From the NCBI GenBank assembly GCA_030248215.1, contig JASANG010001695.1, positions 1-64,000 of the forward strand: a DNA stretch of 64,000 nucleotides, written 5' to 3'. The notes beneath the pieces are model-generated. The model was not told the origin of the DNA. It worked only from the letters and a program-made list of their open reading frames with translations, and did no database searches. This document shows, piece after piece, positions 45,433-56,537 of this stretch (positions are counted from its first letter, which is position 1; the number at the start of each line of letters is the position of its first letter). Source of the DNA: Enoplolaimus lenunculus. Lineage: Eukaryota; Nematoda; Enoplea; Enoplida; Thoracostomopsidae. The position numbers and the translations under genes are program-made.

Positions 45433-45459
45433 TGTAAAGAATAGTGGCCTTTAGTACAA

Positions 45460-45618
45460 GCCCGTAGCCAGCTCACCTATAGCTAAGATGGGTGGAAAAT
45501 TTTTCAGAAGGGTCATTTTAGAGTATTGAACGACTTACAAGCAAGGTCGAAAATTTTCTAAGGGGGGTAAAAAATTTTTCAGTTGGCCTGAGCCCCCTGC
45601 CCCCCTTGACTACAGCCC
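45460..45618. mobile_element. Family E foldback element
   Basis: Ends GCCCGTAGCCAGCTCACC and CTTGACTACAGCCC; contains two GAAAATTTTTCAGAAGGG-like blocks. Confidence 0.65.
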
Positions 45619-46421
45619 GTTTTAGCAGTTTGATATCTGTTTTTACACATAATTATATTCTCTACACCGCACTGTAGCTTGGTAACAAAGACGCGATTTC
45701 AGTGCGCTTTCAAATTTCAATTTTGAGTTTAATTGCCGTTTAAAAATCAATTTTGGCCCAAGTCACAAGTTTAATTTAGGTTCCCCCAGCAACCTCGCAG
45801 CTAAATTGTATGTGCGTTTATAGGTACAGATGCTAAAATACATATTTTATTTATAATATGGCAGTGTTTAACTAGTTTTTAGTGCAAAGATATACATGGT
45901 ATACACATGTGGTTTCTCATCACAACATAATTATAAAACGAAACCAATTCGTGAACGAGTAGCAGTCAGTACCCCCCAGTACACCATGCGGCCACGTCAT
46001 AAACGATATATTTCATTCAGTATCACGGCAATTCGTCGTCCGACAACTTGAAATTTAAACTTTCATCGACTCGACAATTCGTCGATCACCATTATGCCTA
46101 AGCCCCTGGCTTTGGATGAAGCTTAGGATTACGCTTCGATTTATTTATAGAATTTAGGATACTGTTGGGTAACATGTTGTCAGGCGACAAAGTATTGTAG
46201 ATTCATTTCATTCAACGAAATTCACCATTTCTTAATGAACCGGACGTTCCTGTATTCAGAACGGGGCCAGAAAGACCCAAACCCTTTAAAAATTTGGCCA
46301 TCGTAGAAAGCTTCAACCTTTAGATTGTAAGCCGTTTAAAGTCCTTGTATGCCTTTTCTAAAAAATTTTAGAGCCCCGTAGCGAGGCAAGCTGGTTGCGA
46401 TATAACTCGCTACACCACATT

Positions 46422-46573
46422 GGCCCATGAAAAGATCAATGGCGGAACGTTTTCCTGTGGAACCACAAAGAGTACTCTTAAGCTTTCGATAAATTTTTTG
46501 CGTAAGTTTAGGCATACGCTCAGGATTAGGAATATGGTTATTCTACTGCTACGGCCATGTTCCATACATTGGA
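46422..46573. mobile_element. Short telomere-motif element, family T
   Basis: GGCCCATGAAAAGATCAATG then GCGGAACG at the left; CTACGGCCATGTTCCATACA at the right. Only a few TTAGG units remain. Confidence 0.6.
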
Positions 46574-46648
46574 CGCTACATTTAAGAACTGTTTGATTCT
46601 CCAGTCAAGAATCGAACTTGAAATTTTCACTATTTTGATAGCAGTAAC

Positions 46649-46932
46649 GTATATGTCGTAGGCCAATCTACTATGCAGGCCAATTGCGAATTGGCCTAGA
46701 CCAATTGGTCTATAGGTCAAATAGCGATAGTAAGATGTAGCAAAACAACAGTGATGTAAAACCAACGCTGATTGGTTTAACGGTACTGCGATTGTTCAAA
46801 TAATCAAATCTGATTGGTCTATAACTTCATTAGTAGCTTTACCCTAGGCCAAACTGCTATTACACAAAATACCAGATTGGCCTGGGCAAGTTAGTAATAG
46901 GTCTGGATTGCGAATTGGCCTACGATATATAT
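46649..46932. mobile_element. Foldback MITE, family G, copy 1
   Basis: Ends TATATGTCGTAGGCCAAT and ATTGGCCTACGATATAT are inverted copies; the interior repeats AGGCCAA/TTGGCC many times and contains AACGCTGATTGGTT. Homologous along its length to 63054-63413. Confidence 0.8.
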
Positions 46933-47010
46933 CACAATTAATTAAAAGTTATTATGTGTGGGCACTGAAACAAACGTTTAAAACAATAGTTCCTAAAATA
47001 TAATTGGTAC

Positions 47011-47208
47011 ACTGTAAAAAATGGGGAGTCCAATTGACTCACTCGGAAACAGGTTTTTCCTGACTACACAAACTGAGTCAAATTTGACTACGCTAGAGTC
47101 AAATTCGATTCACTGTTGACTCTGTCGGAGTCAAATTTGACTCAGTTTGTGTAGTCAGGAAAAGCCTGTTTCCGAGAGAGTCAATTTGACTCCCCATTTT
47201 TTACACTG
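47011..47208. mobile_element. TA-flanked hairpin MITE, family A, full copy
   Basis: 198 bp between TA dinucleotides; ends CACTGTAAAAAATGGGGAGT and its inverse with one mismatch. The arms include the CTGACTACACAAACTGAGTC block seen in the 38044 copy. A 30-bp end fragment of the same family lies at 47312-47341. Confidence 0.85.
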
Positions 47209-47757
47209 TAATATCGTTTGCGTACGACACATTCTGTACAGGTCTTGCAATCTACATGCAAATTTATGCACTCTGTTGCAAAATATATATATGTCCGCAA
47301 TGGCTGCGATAGCCAATTTGACTCACCATTTTTTTGCAGTGTAGTTTGAAATTTCAAATATCTGATTAAGTCTTGTAACATTGAATATTTTCCTGCACTA
47401 CATACCCAGTTCAATATGTGAAATTGCTGTAATGTTAAGCTTAAAAGCTTTAGTGTCAGGACGAGTAGGGTGAACTAAAACAGTCATCTTACCTCAAAGT
47501 TGAATAGTATTCAGTCCTAAAATTGATGAAAAGTTGTTATTGTATAAGCCTAGAAACTTTAAAAACGCCTACGCGTCTTCGAATTAGAAGGCTTTCATTA
47601 AATCTGTGCTCTGATAAAATAGGACTAAAAAATCTGAAGTAAAATTGCAGCAATACAAACAGCAAAAAGTTCGTATTCTTATATTGCTATCAGTCTGACT
47701 TGTGACTGCTGTTCAGGAGTGGACTAGCCATCTGGCGTACCGAGCAAATACTCGACG

Positions 47758-48166
47758 GGCCCGTATCCAGAGTTGAACAGAGGAGGCTCAGCCCTTCCAT
47801 AAAGAATTTTGACCCCTTAAAATTTTTCAACCTTGCTTGTAAGTCATCGAAAACCTTTGTAAGCCCTTCTGTAAAGTGTGTAGACTTCTAACAAGACCTG
47901 GCTACACTGTATATTCCAGTGAGTTGATTTGAACACAGAACGAGTTGAATCGACTCAGAAGTCTGAGCTCTGAATTAGGTCTTTCAGAACTCAGAATTCT
48001 GAACTGAATTAACTCATTCTGAGTTAATAATTAATTAACTCGCCCGGAATTAAACCAACTCATAGCTACTTAATGCTTACTGTTTTTAACTGACAAATAA
48101 CCAGAAATGACTATAATTCGCTATCTGAGTTGACCAATCAACTCATCGGATTTACAGTGTACGGGA
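47758..48166. mobile_element. Family E element interrupted by a family D MITE
   Basis: Left GGCCCGTATCCAG, middle TTTTTCAACCTTGCTTGTAA, right end GACCTGGCTA | TACGGGAC. The right terminus is split at its TA by the 255-bp element 47905-48159. Confidence 0.7.
47905..48159. mobile_element. TA-flanked MITE, family D, copy 1
   Basis: 255 bp; ends CACTGTATATTCCAGTGAGT and ATCGGATTTACAGTG; TA on both sides. The interior has palindromic AGAACTCAGAATTCTGAACT-like runs. Homologue at 62823-63053. Confidence 0.85.
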
Positions 48167-48169
48167 CGG

Positions 48170-49820
48170 ATGTCTGTTGAGCCGTTAAGCCGGTTGAAAT
48201 TTAAGCCATACAACAAAATGAAAAAATTTAGGTTTCGCAATTTTTTTTTCTAAACAGTCGTCTATGGTAGGCTGGTTTATAGCAAAATACCTGGACTGAT
48301 TTTTAGTGCCAGCCCAGCGATGCGACTGATACATTGGCTTGTATTCCGTTCACCAGATTAACGTAGTGAACAATTGTGGCATAATAAGTTTGCAAAGTTA
48401 TCATGGTAACAGGAGCGTCATATAAGAATACGAACTTTGAACATCCCTGAGAGAACAGAATTCTACACCAGAAACCAAACCACAACGTCCATATTGAAAG
48501 CGGTACCTCAAAAACACGCCCACTAACCAGATTCACAATGAGTTCACAAAACTGGTTTACGAGAGCTATAACCTGTTGTTGAACCAAGCCCGTAGCCAGC
48601 ACGATATTCTAGAGCGAGCCCAAAAATTTAACCCAGCGTCTCTCACTTGATTTTCAAGCGAACTTAATAGTTTTCTGAAGGAAATTTGTCTACGAGAATT
48701 AAAGATATCTCACGTGATCTCACTCTGGTCACGAGCCTGGTTCAAATTTACAGTCTAAACCGACGCCTAAGTGTATACTAGTACTGGCATCATCATAAAC
48801 CAATAGGCAAAAAGGTTAACTAGAACTGACATCATCATGAACCAATAGGCAACCGTTTCAGCGCGACAAGATACTATTGAACGTACATAGCGCAAATAAA
48901 GCATATATTGTTCATTTGTTCGATATTGAGGCGTATCATGCTATTATTCCGTAGAAATTACCATAATTTCCGCAAAAAGTTTTAGCTATTAATGACTTAG
49001 CTAGCGCAGTTTAAACGTCATAATAAAACGCTTATAATTTAGTATAAGTAGGCGAAGGCATTGAAAATGAAATTCGTAGCCTGTGTTGGAGTGATCACAA
49101 CTCAACAGTTATTATTACACCAAAATGGCCAAAATTTCTTCAAATACATTAAGTTTCAACTATCGACATAATAACTGTTAGGTGTTAACCAGATGTTTAT
49201 AGTAACATAGCTAAATGTATATATCAATAAGTAGTTTGTTACAGTAATAGCCGCTTAATAAATTAGCTGAAGCACCCTGCGGTTCAGTTTAACTTAGCGA
49301 AAATAATCAATTTGTCGCTAAAATAGAACGGGCAGTATTCGCTCGATTAAACTCAGTCACCGGATATACCAATATCTGTATCCGGATGCAATTAGACGAT
49401 ATGAAATAAATATCCGGTTGCCCATCATTTAGTAGTAAATATGATGCTATTAATAGATGGTTCATAAGTTTAATTTGGCAGTGTCGGGTTTGAAAACGAT
49501 GTGTATGGAAGACCCAATATGGGACATCAAACAAAAGATCCTGAAATTCAAACTTGCTGATCGCGCTGATACGGAGGACCCTATTTGCGTAATGAATCTT
49601 TGAAAATGTTGTAACCACCGTCGACTAAAAGTATCGAATTTGATGAATCTTGAGTTTGATTGGACAATTGTTGCAATGATGTTATATAGCCGCTACACCA
49701 ATGATCATGCGCTATCATTGACGATCGAGCGAACAGCTATTTTTTCATTGGATTTTATTTTGTCAAAACTGCAATTTCATTCGCTAATACAAATTGCTGA
49801 TACAGGCAAGTGCTGGTATT
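48170..49820. other. Gene-free interval
   Basis: No credible coding region. A near-identical short duplicate (GGCATCATCATAAACCAATA at about 48786 and 48825) is present, and a GCCCGTAGCC end fragment of family E at about 48588. Otherwise unique AT-rich sequence. Confidence 0.5.
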
Positions 49821-50130
49821 TTACTGGATGCTTGGTCGGATGATCGTTAACAGCCGTTAAAGCTGAGTGATGACTGGTGTATTTTGTTATCCGACTAACC
49901 GTTTCGATCGCTAACCCAGTTTAAAATTGCAGGCAAATTCTGTCGCTTTATTGGACGCTTGCATTTATGATCTTTAAAAACCGTTAAACGTTGGTTTTTG
50001 ATTGGTGTATTTCATTTTTCAAATTGCAATTTCATTCGCTAAATCTAGCTTAATGATCACAGATGTCATTTTATTGGATGTTTGGTCGTACGAATAACTG
50101 ACAGACTAACAAAAGCTCCATAGTGTAATG
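49820..50130 (+). repeat. Diverged tandem repeat, unit about 120-130 bp
   Basis: TTTTACTGGATGCTTGGTCG (49820), a related TTTATTGGACGCTTGCATTT (49950) and TTTTATTGGATGTTTGGTCG (50070) each lead into a GTTAA-rich segment; the first two also share GACTGGTGTATTTT / GATTGGTGTATTTC. Spacing 130 and 120 bp. Confidence 0.6.
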
Positions 50131-50423
50131 AATCTGTGACTGGTCATTGGCTATTTCGATCCGAGCTCGGTATTTGATTGGATAAAATTGTGACTTGTAG
50201 TTGCCACCAACATGGACGCCGAACACGGATTGGTTCCGCCTGTTTGAACGTATTTGATTGGTTAAAGCAATGGCGTTCGTTTGTAGCTTGTTATCGTCAC
50301 AATTGTTAAGTAGACCATACATCGAGTGACCGACAAATAGACGTTGAAGCTAGTATCACCATTCTGAAAATATTGCAATAAAATTAGCAATTTTAACACA
50401 TTATAGCCAAAAAACAATGACCT

Positions 50424-50625
50424 GTATTTTCAAATGTATGCAGCACCAATCACCACTTGGTATAAACGAGTGTATGGTGAATGGTTCGGTTCAAAATTCT
50501 GCACATTTCTCACCATTTCATTTGCCTTACACTTCTGTACCAAGTTTTCAAATCCGCAATTGCAGAAGTTTGCCAGTTCGATGGCGACAGGTGTTGTACA
50601 CATTTGAGAATATGGGCCTATGTTC
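50424..50625 (+). mobile_element. Dispersed repeat family I
   Basis: Starts TATTTTCAAATGTATGCAGC, ends TACACATTTGAGAATATGGG as an inverted counterpart; interior block GCAATTGCAGAAGTTTG matches 60437 and 45232. Confidence 0.65.
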
Positions 50626-50892
50626 ACATGCCAAGCCTACGGCGTTTAAAGCTACAGTCAGGATAATCCTTACGTGAACGGCACAAGACCTTTGCCTTTG
50701 AAGTGTCAGTTTAATATTCGGCCGTATTGAATATTAGTAAAAATGATTAAATTAATTCATTTAGTTTATTTCTTGACTAGTGCTGAACGTTTTCAAATAG
50801 AAAAAACCCCTAAACATCTAATCATTTCACCGGAACCAGTCTACCGGGCACGGTCTACCGGTCCGTGAGACAGTGCACGCCAATTTCTCATC

Positions 50893-52540
50893 TGTGGGGA
50901 TGGCCTTGGGTTCATGCACTTGAAAATAAAAAGTACTTCTTTCTAAAGTTTGCCCGGAAACTGCGGAATTTTCCGCTCAGGGTCGAAACCGCTGTATTTT
51001 TATTGATTTTCATGACGCGGTGAGAACGTCTACTCTGTGGCCGCAAGAGAGTGGCCACAGAGTGGGGCGATTCTAAGGCGTCCAATTTAGCGGTTTCAAA
51101 ATTTTTAGACCTTCAGTCACAATTACGGGTGCACGCATATGCGGTTGTATTCGAGCTTGCAGTTACCTAGATAGAGTGGGTTAATAATTTCCTATGCCTA
51201 CCCGGGGTCTTAGGCGTTTTTACTCCCCCGTCCTGCGCTTAACTGTTACCCCCTATTTGTTACTTATTGTTATTGTTGTCGTGTTGCTTGGGTTTGTTTT
51301 GTTTCTTTTGAATTTCCCGGCTTATGCAAATCAACAGCCGGTTTTTAAAATTTTGATAAAATTTTAAAATTTTTCGGAAGCTTATGCAAATAAGCTTCGG
51401 TTTATGCAAATTTCTGTTAGCCAATATTATGGGTATAAAAGCAGGTGCTGTCTTAGCACTTCAGGCATTCAGTTTATTTTCATCTTCACATTGCCAGTAT
51501 GGCACTCAAACTTTTGCGAATGCCTACTAAGCGTTATTTCATTGTTGTTAATTTGCGTTTTACCGTTTTCATTTGGTAGTGTGGCCGGCTTCGAGCACAG
51601 AAGTCGGCTACGGAAAATTTTATTTTGCGTTACATGTTTCTCGAGTACCGGTGGCCAGAGGCGTCAGCGGTATCGGGAAATATGATAAAAATTTAACGTG
51701 CTTAATATGTATTGGTACTTACAAAATTCTTTAATAATAAAACTCGAAGGTTCAGTTCAAAAGGGGTAGTCTATTAGACTTTCCAAGAAGCTTCCGAAAC
51801 TTTGTTGCAGTTGAACTACAAAGAGAGCTGTTTTACCCTTGTTTGTTACTTTCCTGTTGCTTTTGACGCGTCAATCCCCGCTGGACGGGGCTGTTTTTGT
51901 TGACTCTGACTCGGACTGGCTCGATTCGCGACCGAGCGAGTCCGAATTAGAATATGTTGTTATTGTCCGGACTAGGGATGGATATTTTTCTTTTTCCTTT
52001 TTCCTTTTTCTTTTCCCGGCTAATTTTTGGGCCCCGAGTATTGAACGATTGTTGCGTATAGTAAAAATTTCTACAGTCCTAAAAATGGACGGTGCGGGTC
52101 CCCATTTTTCTTTTTCCTTTTTGACCAAATCCTTTTTACCAAAAATTTATTTTTCCCCGCGCTCCGAATTTTGCCTGCCCACCGGATGGCGAGGGAGTCT
52201 CGCCGCGGTGGTCAGAAGTTTTAACCTGGGGCAGGAAAGCGCGAGGATAAGAGTCTCCTAGCTCGGATCGTTGCGGCCGAAAAGTCCAGCCGTGGTTCGG
52301 CTGGCCGGCTCAGCAGCCGGTTAGACGTTGATTTGATTGCTTGATTAAAGCAATCCACGGATCCGGTGATAATGGGTATGGACTATAGGGGCCCTCTAGG
52401 TCTGGGCACGGAATTCCTATCCCGAACACGGCTAAGCAAGCGCAGCTGAGCTGACTTTACAAGTTACTATAACACTACCATAAGATTGGGATCGCCAAGG
52501 ATAGGTGGCTCAGGCTTAAGTGCCGGGTCCCAACCTTATA
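50893..52540 (+). repeat. Left LTR (1,648 bp)
   Basis: Starts TGTGGGGATG and ends CAACCTTATA. Contains a promoter-like block (51324-51440) and an AATAAA at 51736-51741. Short frames with a Phe/Ser-rich reading inside it recur in the right LTR and are not taken as genes. Confidence 0.9.
51324..51440 (+). promoter_or_regulatory. LTR promoter: three octamers, CCAAT and TATA boxes
   Basis: Three exact ATGCAAAT octamers (51324-51331, 51384-51391, 51404-51411), each preceded by TT, then CCAAT (51421-51425) and TATAAAA (51434-51440). The order is that of a classic Pol II promoter, and the octamer is the binding site of POU-domain (Oct) factors. The same block is in the right LTR. Confidence 0.75.
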
Positions 52541-53324
52541 TGGGGGCTACGCCGTGAGTGTCTTATGTGTGAGTTATTTTTCTCACATATGAGGCATTCC
52601 AGACCTAGAGTTTCGGTAAGAATATTTGCTAAGTTCGAGCAAATTGAAGGCATATCACCGGACCTAGAAACTGATCTCAATCTCTTATATATTGTACTCG
52701 CCCCCTTAGCGTATTCAACTAACTTTTTTACCAGTTCTTTTTTCTCAGCCTAAGTTTTTTTCGGTATTTAAAGACATAAAATTTCAGTTAAGGGCAATTC
52801 GTTTCGTATGCTGATCGCACATTTTTTATGCAATTTCCTTCATGCATTACTTTCTGCCGTTTAAATTCAGGTGTAATGGTACATCTTTATACACAGTTTT
52901 AGGTCACTTAATCGACCAGGATCCGAGAACAGCCGTTGATTCAACAATACGCAAGTTCGTCACATTATATGATTCAAATTCAGTTATGAACGCACTATTC
53001 AAAGACAAAAAAATTCATCTCTTACAGTGATTGATCTCAATGGTTTTTTTTAAATTCGTTATATTTTTCTATAAATGTAGCGCTTAAAAATTTTGGGGAG
53101 TAAGCTTGGTTTTCTATATTCATTTAAACAAAATCTTTTGTCCTACCCAAATTTGCTAGTTATATCTTGAATTTTTTAATGGCACATTTGTTTATGCTCA
53201 CCCGCAACGGGCACTCTGATCAAGTGGTATGTACCCAGGTCCTTCCCTTGGCGCTCCTTTGGGCATTATTTAGAAGTTGCCTCGCAACCCCTTGATGGGG
53301 ACATCAAGCCTTAAGAGGAGGGGA
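52541..53324 (+). other. Interior of the LTR element
   Basis: 784 bp beginning with the primer-binding-like sequence and ending with the polypurine tract. One small frame of about 60 codons at 52842 is of unknown meaning; no retroelement protein domain is recognisable. Confidence 0.75.
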
Positions 53325-54944
53325 TGTGGGGATGACCTTGGGTTCATGCACTTGAAAATAAAAAGTACTTCTTTCTAAAGTTTGCCCGGAAACTGCGGAA
53401 TTTTCCGCTCAGGGTCGAAACCGCTGTATTTTTATTGATTTTCATGACGCGGTGAGAACGTCTACTCTGTGGCCGCAAGAGAGTGGCCACAGAGTGGGGC
53501 GATTCTAAGGCGTCCAATTTAGCGGTTTTAAAATTTTTAGACCTTCAGTCACAATTACGGGTGCACGCATATGCGGTTGTATTCGAGCTTGCAGTTACCT
53601 AGATAGAGTGGGTTAATAATTTCCTATGCCTACCCGGGGTCTTAGGCGTTTTTACTCCCCCGTCCTGCGCTTAACTGTTACCCCCTATTTGTTACTTATT
53701 GTTATTGTTGTCGTGTTGCTTGGGTTTGTTTTGTTTCTTTTGAATTTCCCGGCTTATGCAAATCAACAGCCGGTTTTTAAAATTTTGATAAAATTTTTAA
53801 AATTTTTCGGAAGCTTATGCAAATAAGCTTCGGTTTATGCAAATTTCTGTTAGCCAATATTTTGGGTATAAAAGCAGGTGCTGTCTTAGCACTTCAGGCA
53901 TTCAGTTTATTTTCATCTTCACATTGCCAGTATGGCACTCAAACTTTTGCGAATGCCTACTAAGCGTTATTTCATTGTTGTTAATTTGCGTTTTACCGTT
54001 TTCATTTGGTAGTGTGGCCGGCTTCGAGCACAGAAGTCGGCTACGGAAAATTTTATTTTGCGTTACATGTTTCTCGAGTACCGGTGGCCAGAGGCGTCAG
54101 CGGTATCGGGAAATATGATAAAAATTTAACGTGCTTAATATGTATTGGTACTTACAAAATTCTTTAATAATAAAACTCGAAGGTTCAGTTCAAAAGGGGT
54201 AGTCTATTAGACTTTCCAAGAAGCTTCCGAAACTTTGTTGCAGTTGAACTACAAAGAGAGCTGTTTTACCCTTGTTTGTTACTTTCCTGTTGCTTTTGAC
54301 GCGTCAATCCCCGCTGGACGGGGCTGTTTTTGTTGACTCTGACTCGGACTGGAGAATATGTTGTTATTGTCCGGACTAGGGATGGATATTTTTCTTTTTC
54401 CTTTTTCCTTTTTCTTTTCCCGGCTAATTTTTGGGCCCCGAGTATTGAACGATTGTTGCGTATAGTAAAAATTTCTACAGTCCTGAAAATGGACGGTGCG
54501 GGTCCCCATTTTTCTTTTTCCTTTTTGACCAAATCCTTTTTACCAAAAATTTATTTTTCCCCGCGCTCCGAATTTTGCCTGCCCACCGGATGGCGAGGGA
54601 GTCTCGCCGCGGTGGTCAGAAGTTTTAACCTGGGGCAGGAAAGCGCGAGGATAAGAGTCTCCTAGCCCCGATCGTTGCGGCCGAAAAGTCCAGCCGTGGT
54701 TCGGCTGGCCGGCTCAGCAGCCGGTTAGACGTTGATTTGATTGCTTGATTAAAGCAATCCACGCATCCGGTGATAATGGGTATGGACTATAGGGGCACTC
54801 TAGGTCTGGGCACGGAATTCCTATCCCGAACACGGCTAAGCAAGCGCAGCTAAGCTGACTTTACAAGTTACTATAACACTACCATAAGATTGGGATCGCC
54901 AAGGATAGGTGGCTTAGGCTTAAGTGCCGGGTCCCAACCTTATA
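53325..54944 (+). repeat. Right LTR (1,620 bp)
   Basis: Near-identical to the left LTR, with the same octamer, CCAAT and TATA block at 53756-53873 and the same ends; 28 bp shorter. Confidence 0.9.
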
Positions 54945-55354
54945 TCATCCAGGCCAGTTCCTTCGCCCCCCGGAAAAATTGACCCTGACCAAATTCTCCT
55001 GCGAAGGAATCCGTTGGTCATTTCTGCTGCGAGCGTAACCTGAGCGAGTTCCTCTGGGGCGAGAAAATGGTCTGCGCTGATTTTTCCGTGGTAGGAATTG
55101 GTCGGTGGGGAAAATTGGCCAATGACACCGGCTCCATTGTTTACGAAACGTTTAGATGCTAACGCGTGTTAGTTTTTAGCTTTGCTACACGTTAATCTTT
55201 CTTTTAATAATTGTTGAACCAGGCCAGATGATAGATTAACCCCTTCTTACATGGAGTTGCCTATAGGCAACTTAGCGCAGTGTATATACGTTAAATAATA
55301 TATATCGCACGGTGTTTAACAATTGCAACACGTATACATAGTACTAAATCACCA

Positions 55355-55515
55355 CAAGACGTGAGAGCCCCCTCGGGCTCGAGCGTCAAGCTCCTATAGC
55401 TGAGTGGTGATGGTATACGCCTCCCACTCCAGTCACCGGAGGTCGAATCCTAGCATAAAAGTAGGTCTCAGGGGAAATAGAAAATATTCATGTGAGAAAG
55501 GGTTAATCGTTACCT
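55355..55515 (+). mobile_element. tRNA-like SINE, family S2, copy 1
   Basis: A-box-like TAGCTGAGTGG (55397-55407) and B-box-like GGTCGAATCC (55441-55450) at tRNA spacing, preceded by CCTCGGGCTCGAGCGTCAAG and followed by AATATTCATGTGAGAAAGGG. A second copy is at 59445. Folds poorly as a tRNA; read as a tRNA-derived SINE. Confidence 0.7.
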
Positions 55516-55714
55516 GCTAAGGATTGGAGACTAAAACTGGAATAGGCCGGCCGAATTAAGACGTCCCTGAGAATAAACATAGCTACGCTTTTATTATAGA
55601 CAAGACGCTATGCTAGTCTATGGTGGGCTAATAAGGTGTTAAATGTATAGGTGAGACAATAAAGATACCAGCATACACTAAAATATGTAATGAAAGTAGG
55701 TACGTTAGATAAAG

Positions 55715-55990
55715 GGCCGGAGCAGCAACCCCTATGTCAGTCTAGGCAAGAACCGGGACATCAGACCATTCAATTAAGCAGCTGGAAAAGCGGGCGTCCA
55801 GAGCGGGGATGGAACTCTCAGTCTACGGATCCTTAAGCGAACACTCTACCGCTGCGCCACGTAGCCCGCCTCTCCAACTGTTTCTATCGTGGACTACATG
55901 TGTCGACGGCATGCTTCCAGCTAGTATACATACAGTGCACTGCACTATATTGCATGTGCACATAACGGACAAGCCTGTCTGACATGCTTA
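55715..55990 (-). mobile_element. tRNA-like composite repeat (SINE-like), reverse copy
   Basis: On the minus strand: GTGCAGTGCACTGTATGTAT, GGGCTACGTGGCGCAGCGGT (A box), GAGAGTTCCATCCCCGC (B-box-like), TTTTCCAGCTGCTTAATTG, CTAGACTGACATAGGGG. Same block order as the array at 33.7-34.6 kb. Confidence 0.7.
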
Positions 55991-56186
55991 CACCCCATAC
56001 CCCAAATTTGAGGGGCCCCTACCCTACCCGGTTGAAACAAAAACTGCTATGTTTTAAAATGCGTCTGGCTTCTTGCTCGCTTCGTTCGCGAGTTTGGGGT
56101 CACCCCTCTGGAATTTGGGGGGAGCCCCCACCCTGGAATTTTTGGGGAGCCCCCACCCCTGCCTGCTCCGGCACTAGTTAAATAGG

Positions 56187-56330
56187 TGCAGTGACCCGAA
56201 TAAGAAGGTGTTCCAATTTTGAGTCCTAATCAACATGACTCCATATGTCTAGTTAGAGCCCGTTTGCGGATAGAGTCTATAAAGTTCTAAATAAAGTCCA
56301 TAAAAACACCAAAGTAGAACCATGGCATAG
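56187..56330 (+). mobile_element. Truncated family B MITE
   Basis: Left third of family B (GCAGTGACCCGAATAAGA, GCGGATAGAGTCTATAAAG); right part missing. Confidence 0.65.
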
Positions 56331-56537
56331 ACTGCTTAAATATGTAACAGACCCTCTGATAACCAGTACAAACTTAATGAAATCTGGAAAACTAGACTAA
56401 CGGACAGGGCAATCAACAAAAATGCTTCGAATCAAGTAAGTTTCGCCCAAAAAAGAATATAAAACACAAGAGTGTTATATGCGTGATTTACAACTAATTT
56501 TTGAACATAAAATTAACAGAAGTTCCAGTATTTCTAT

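Larger units (their letters stand above)
50893..54944 (+). mobile_element. Complete non-autonomous LTR element (TRIM/LARD-like)
   Basis: Two direct terminal repeats, 50893-52540 and 53325-54944, enclose only 784 bp. The element is flanked by a perfect 5-bp duplication TCATC (50888-50892 and 54945-54949). A primer-binding-like TGGGGGCTACGCCGTGAG follows the left LTR directly, and a purine tract AAGAGGAGGGGA sits just before the right LTR. By eye the LTRs differ by about a dozen single bases plus one short length difference, so insertion was recent. The interior holds no recognisable capsid, protease or polymerase gene, so it looks structurally whole but must have depended on proteins from elsewhere. 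Very long LTRs around a tiny interior are unusual. Superfamily cannot be assigned; 5-bp duplications fit Ty3/Gypsy or BEL/Pao. Confidence 0.9.

Noticed and set aside
51404-52261. Frames of 93 and 140 codons, repeated at 53837 and 54330
   Set aside because: They lie within the LTRs and are open in both only because the LTRs are near-identical copies; no domain is visible.
55391-55465. tRNA gene
   Set aside because: Same reason: degenerate B box, poor stems, and a diverged homologue at 59.5 kb with shared flanks.
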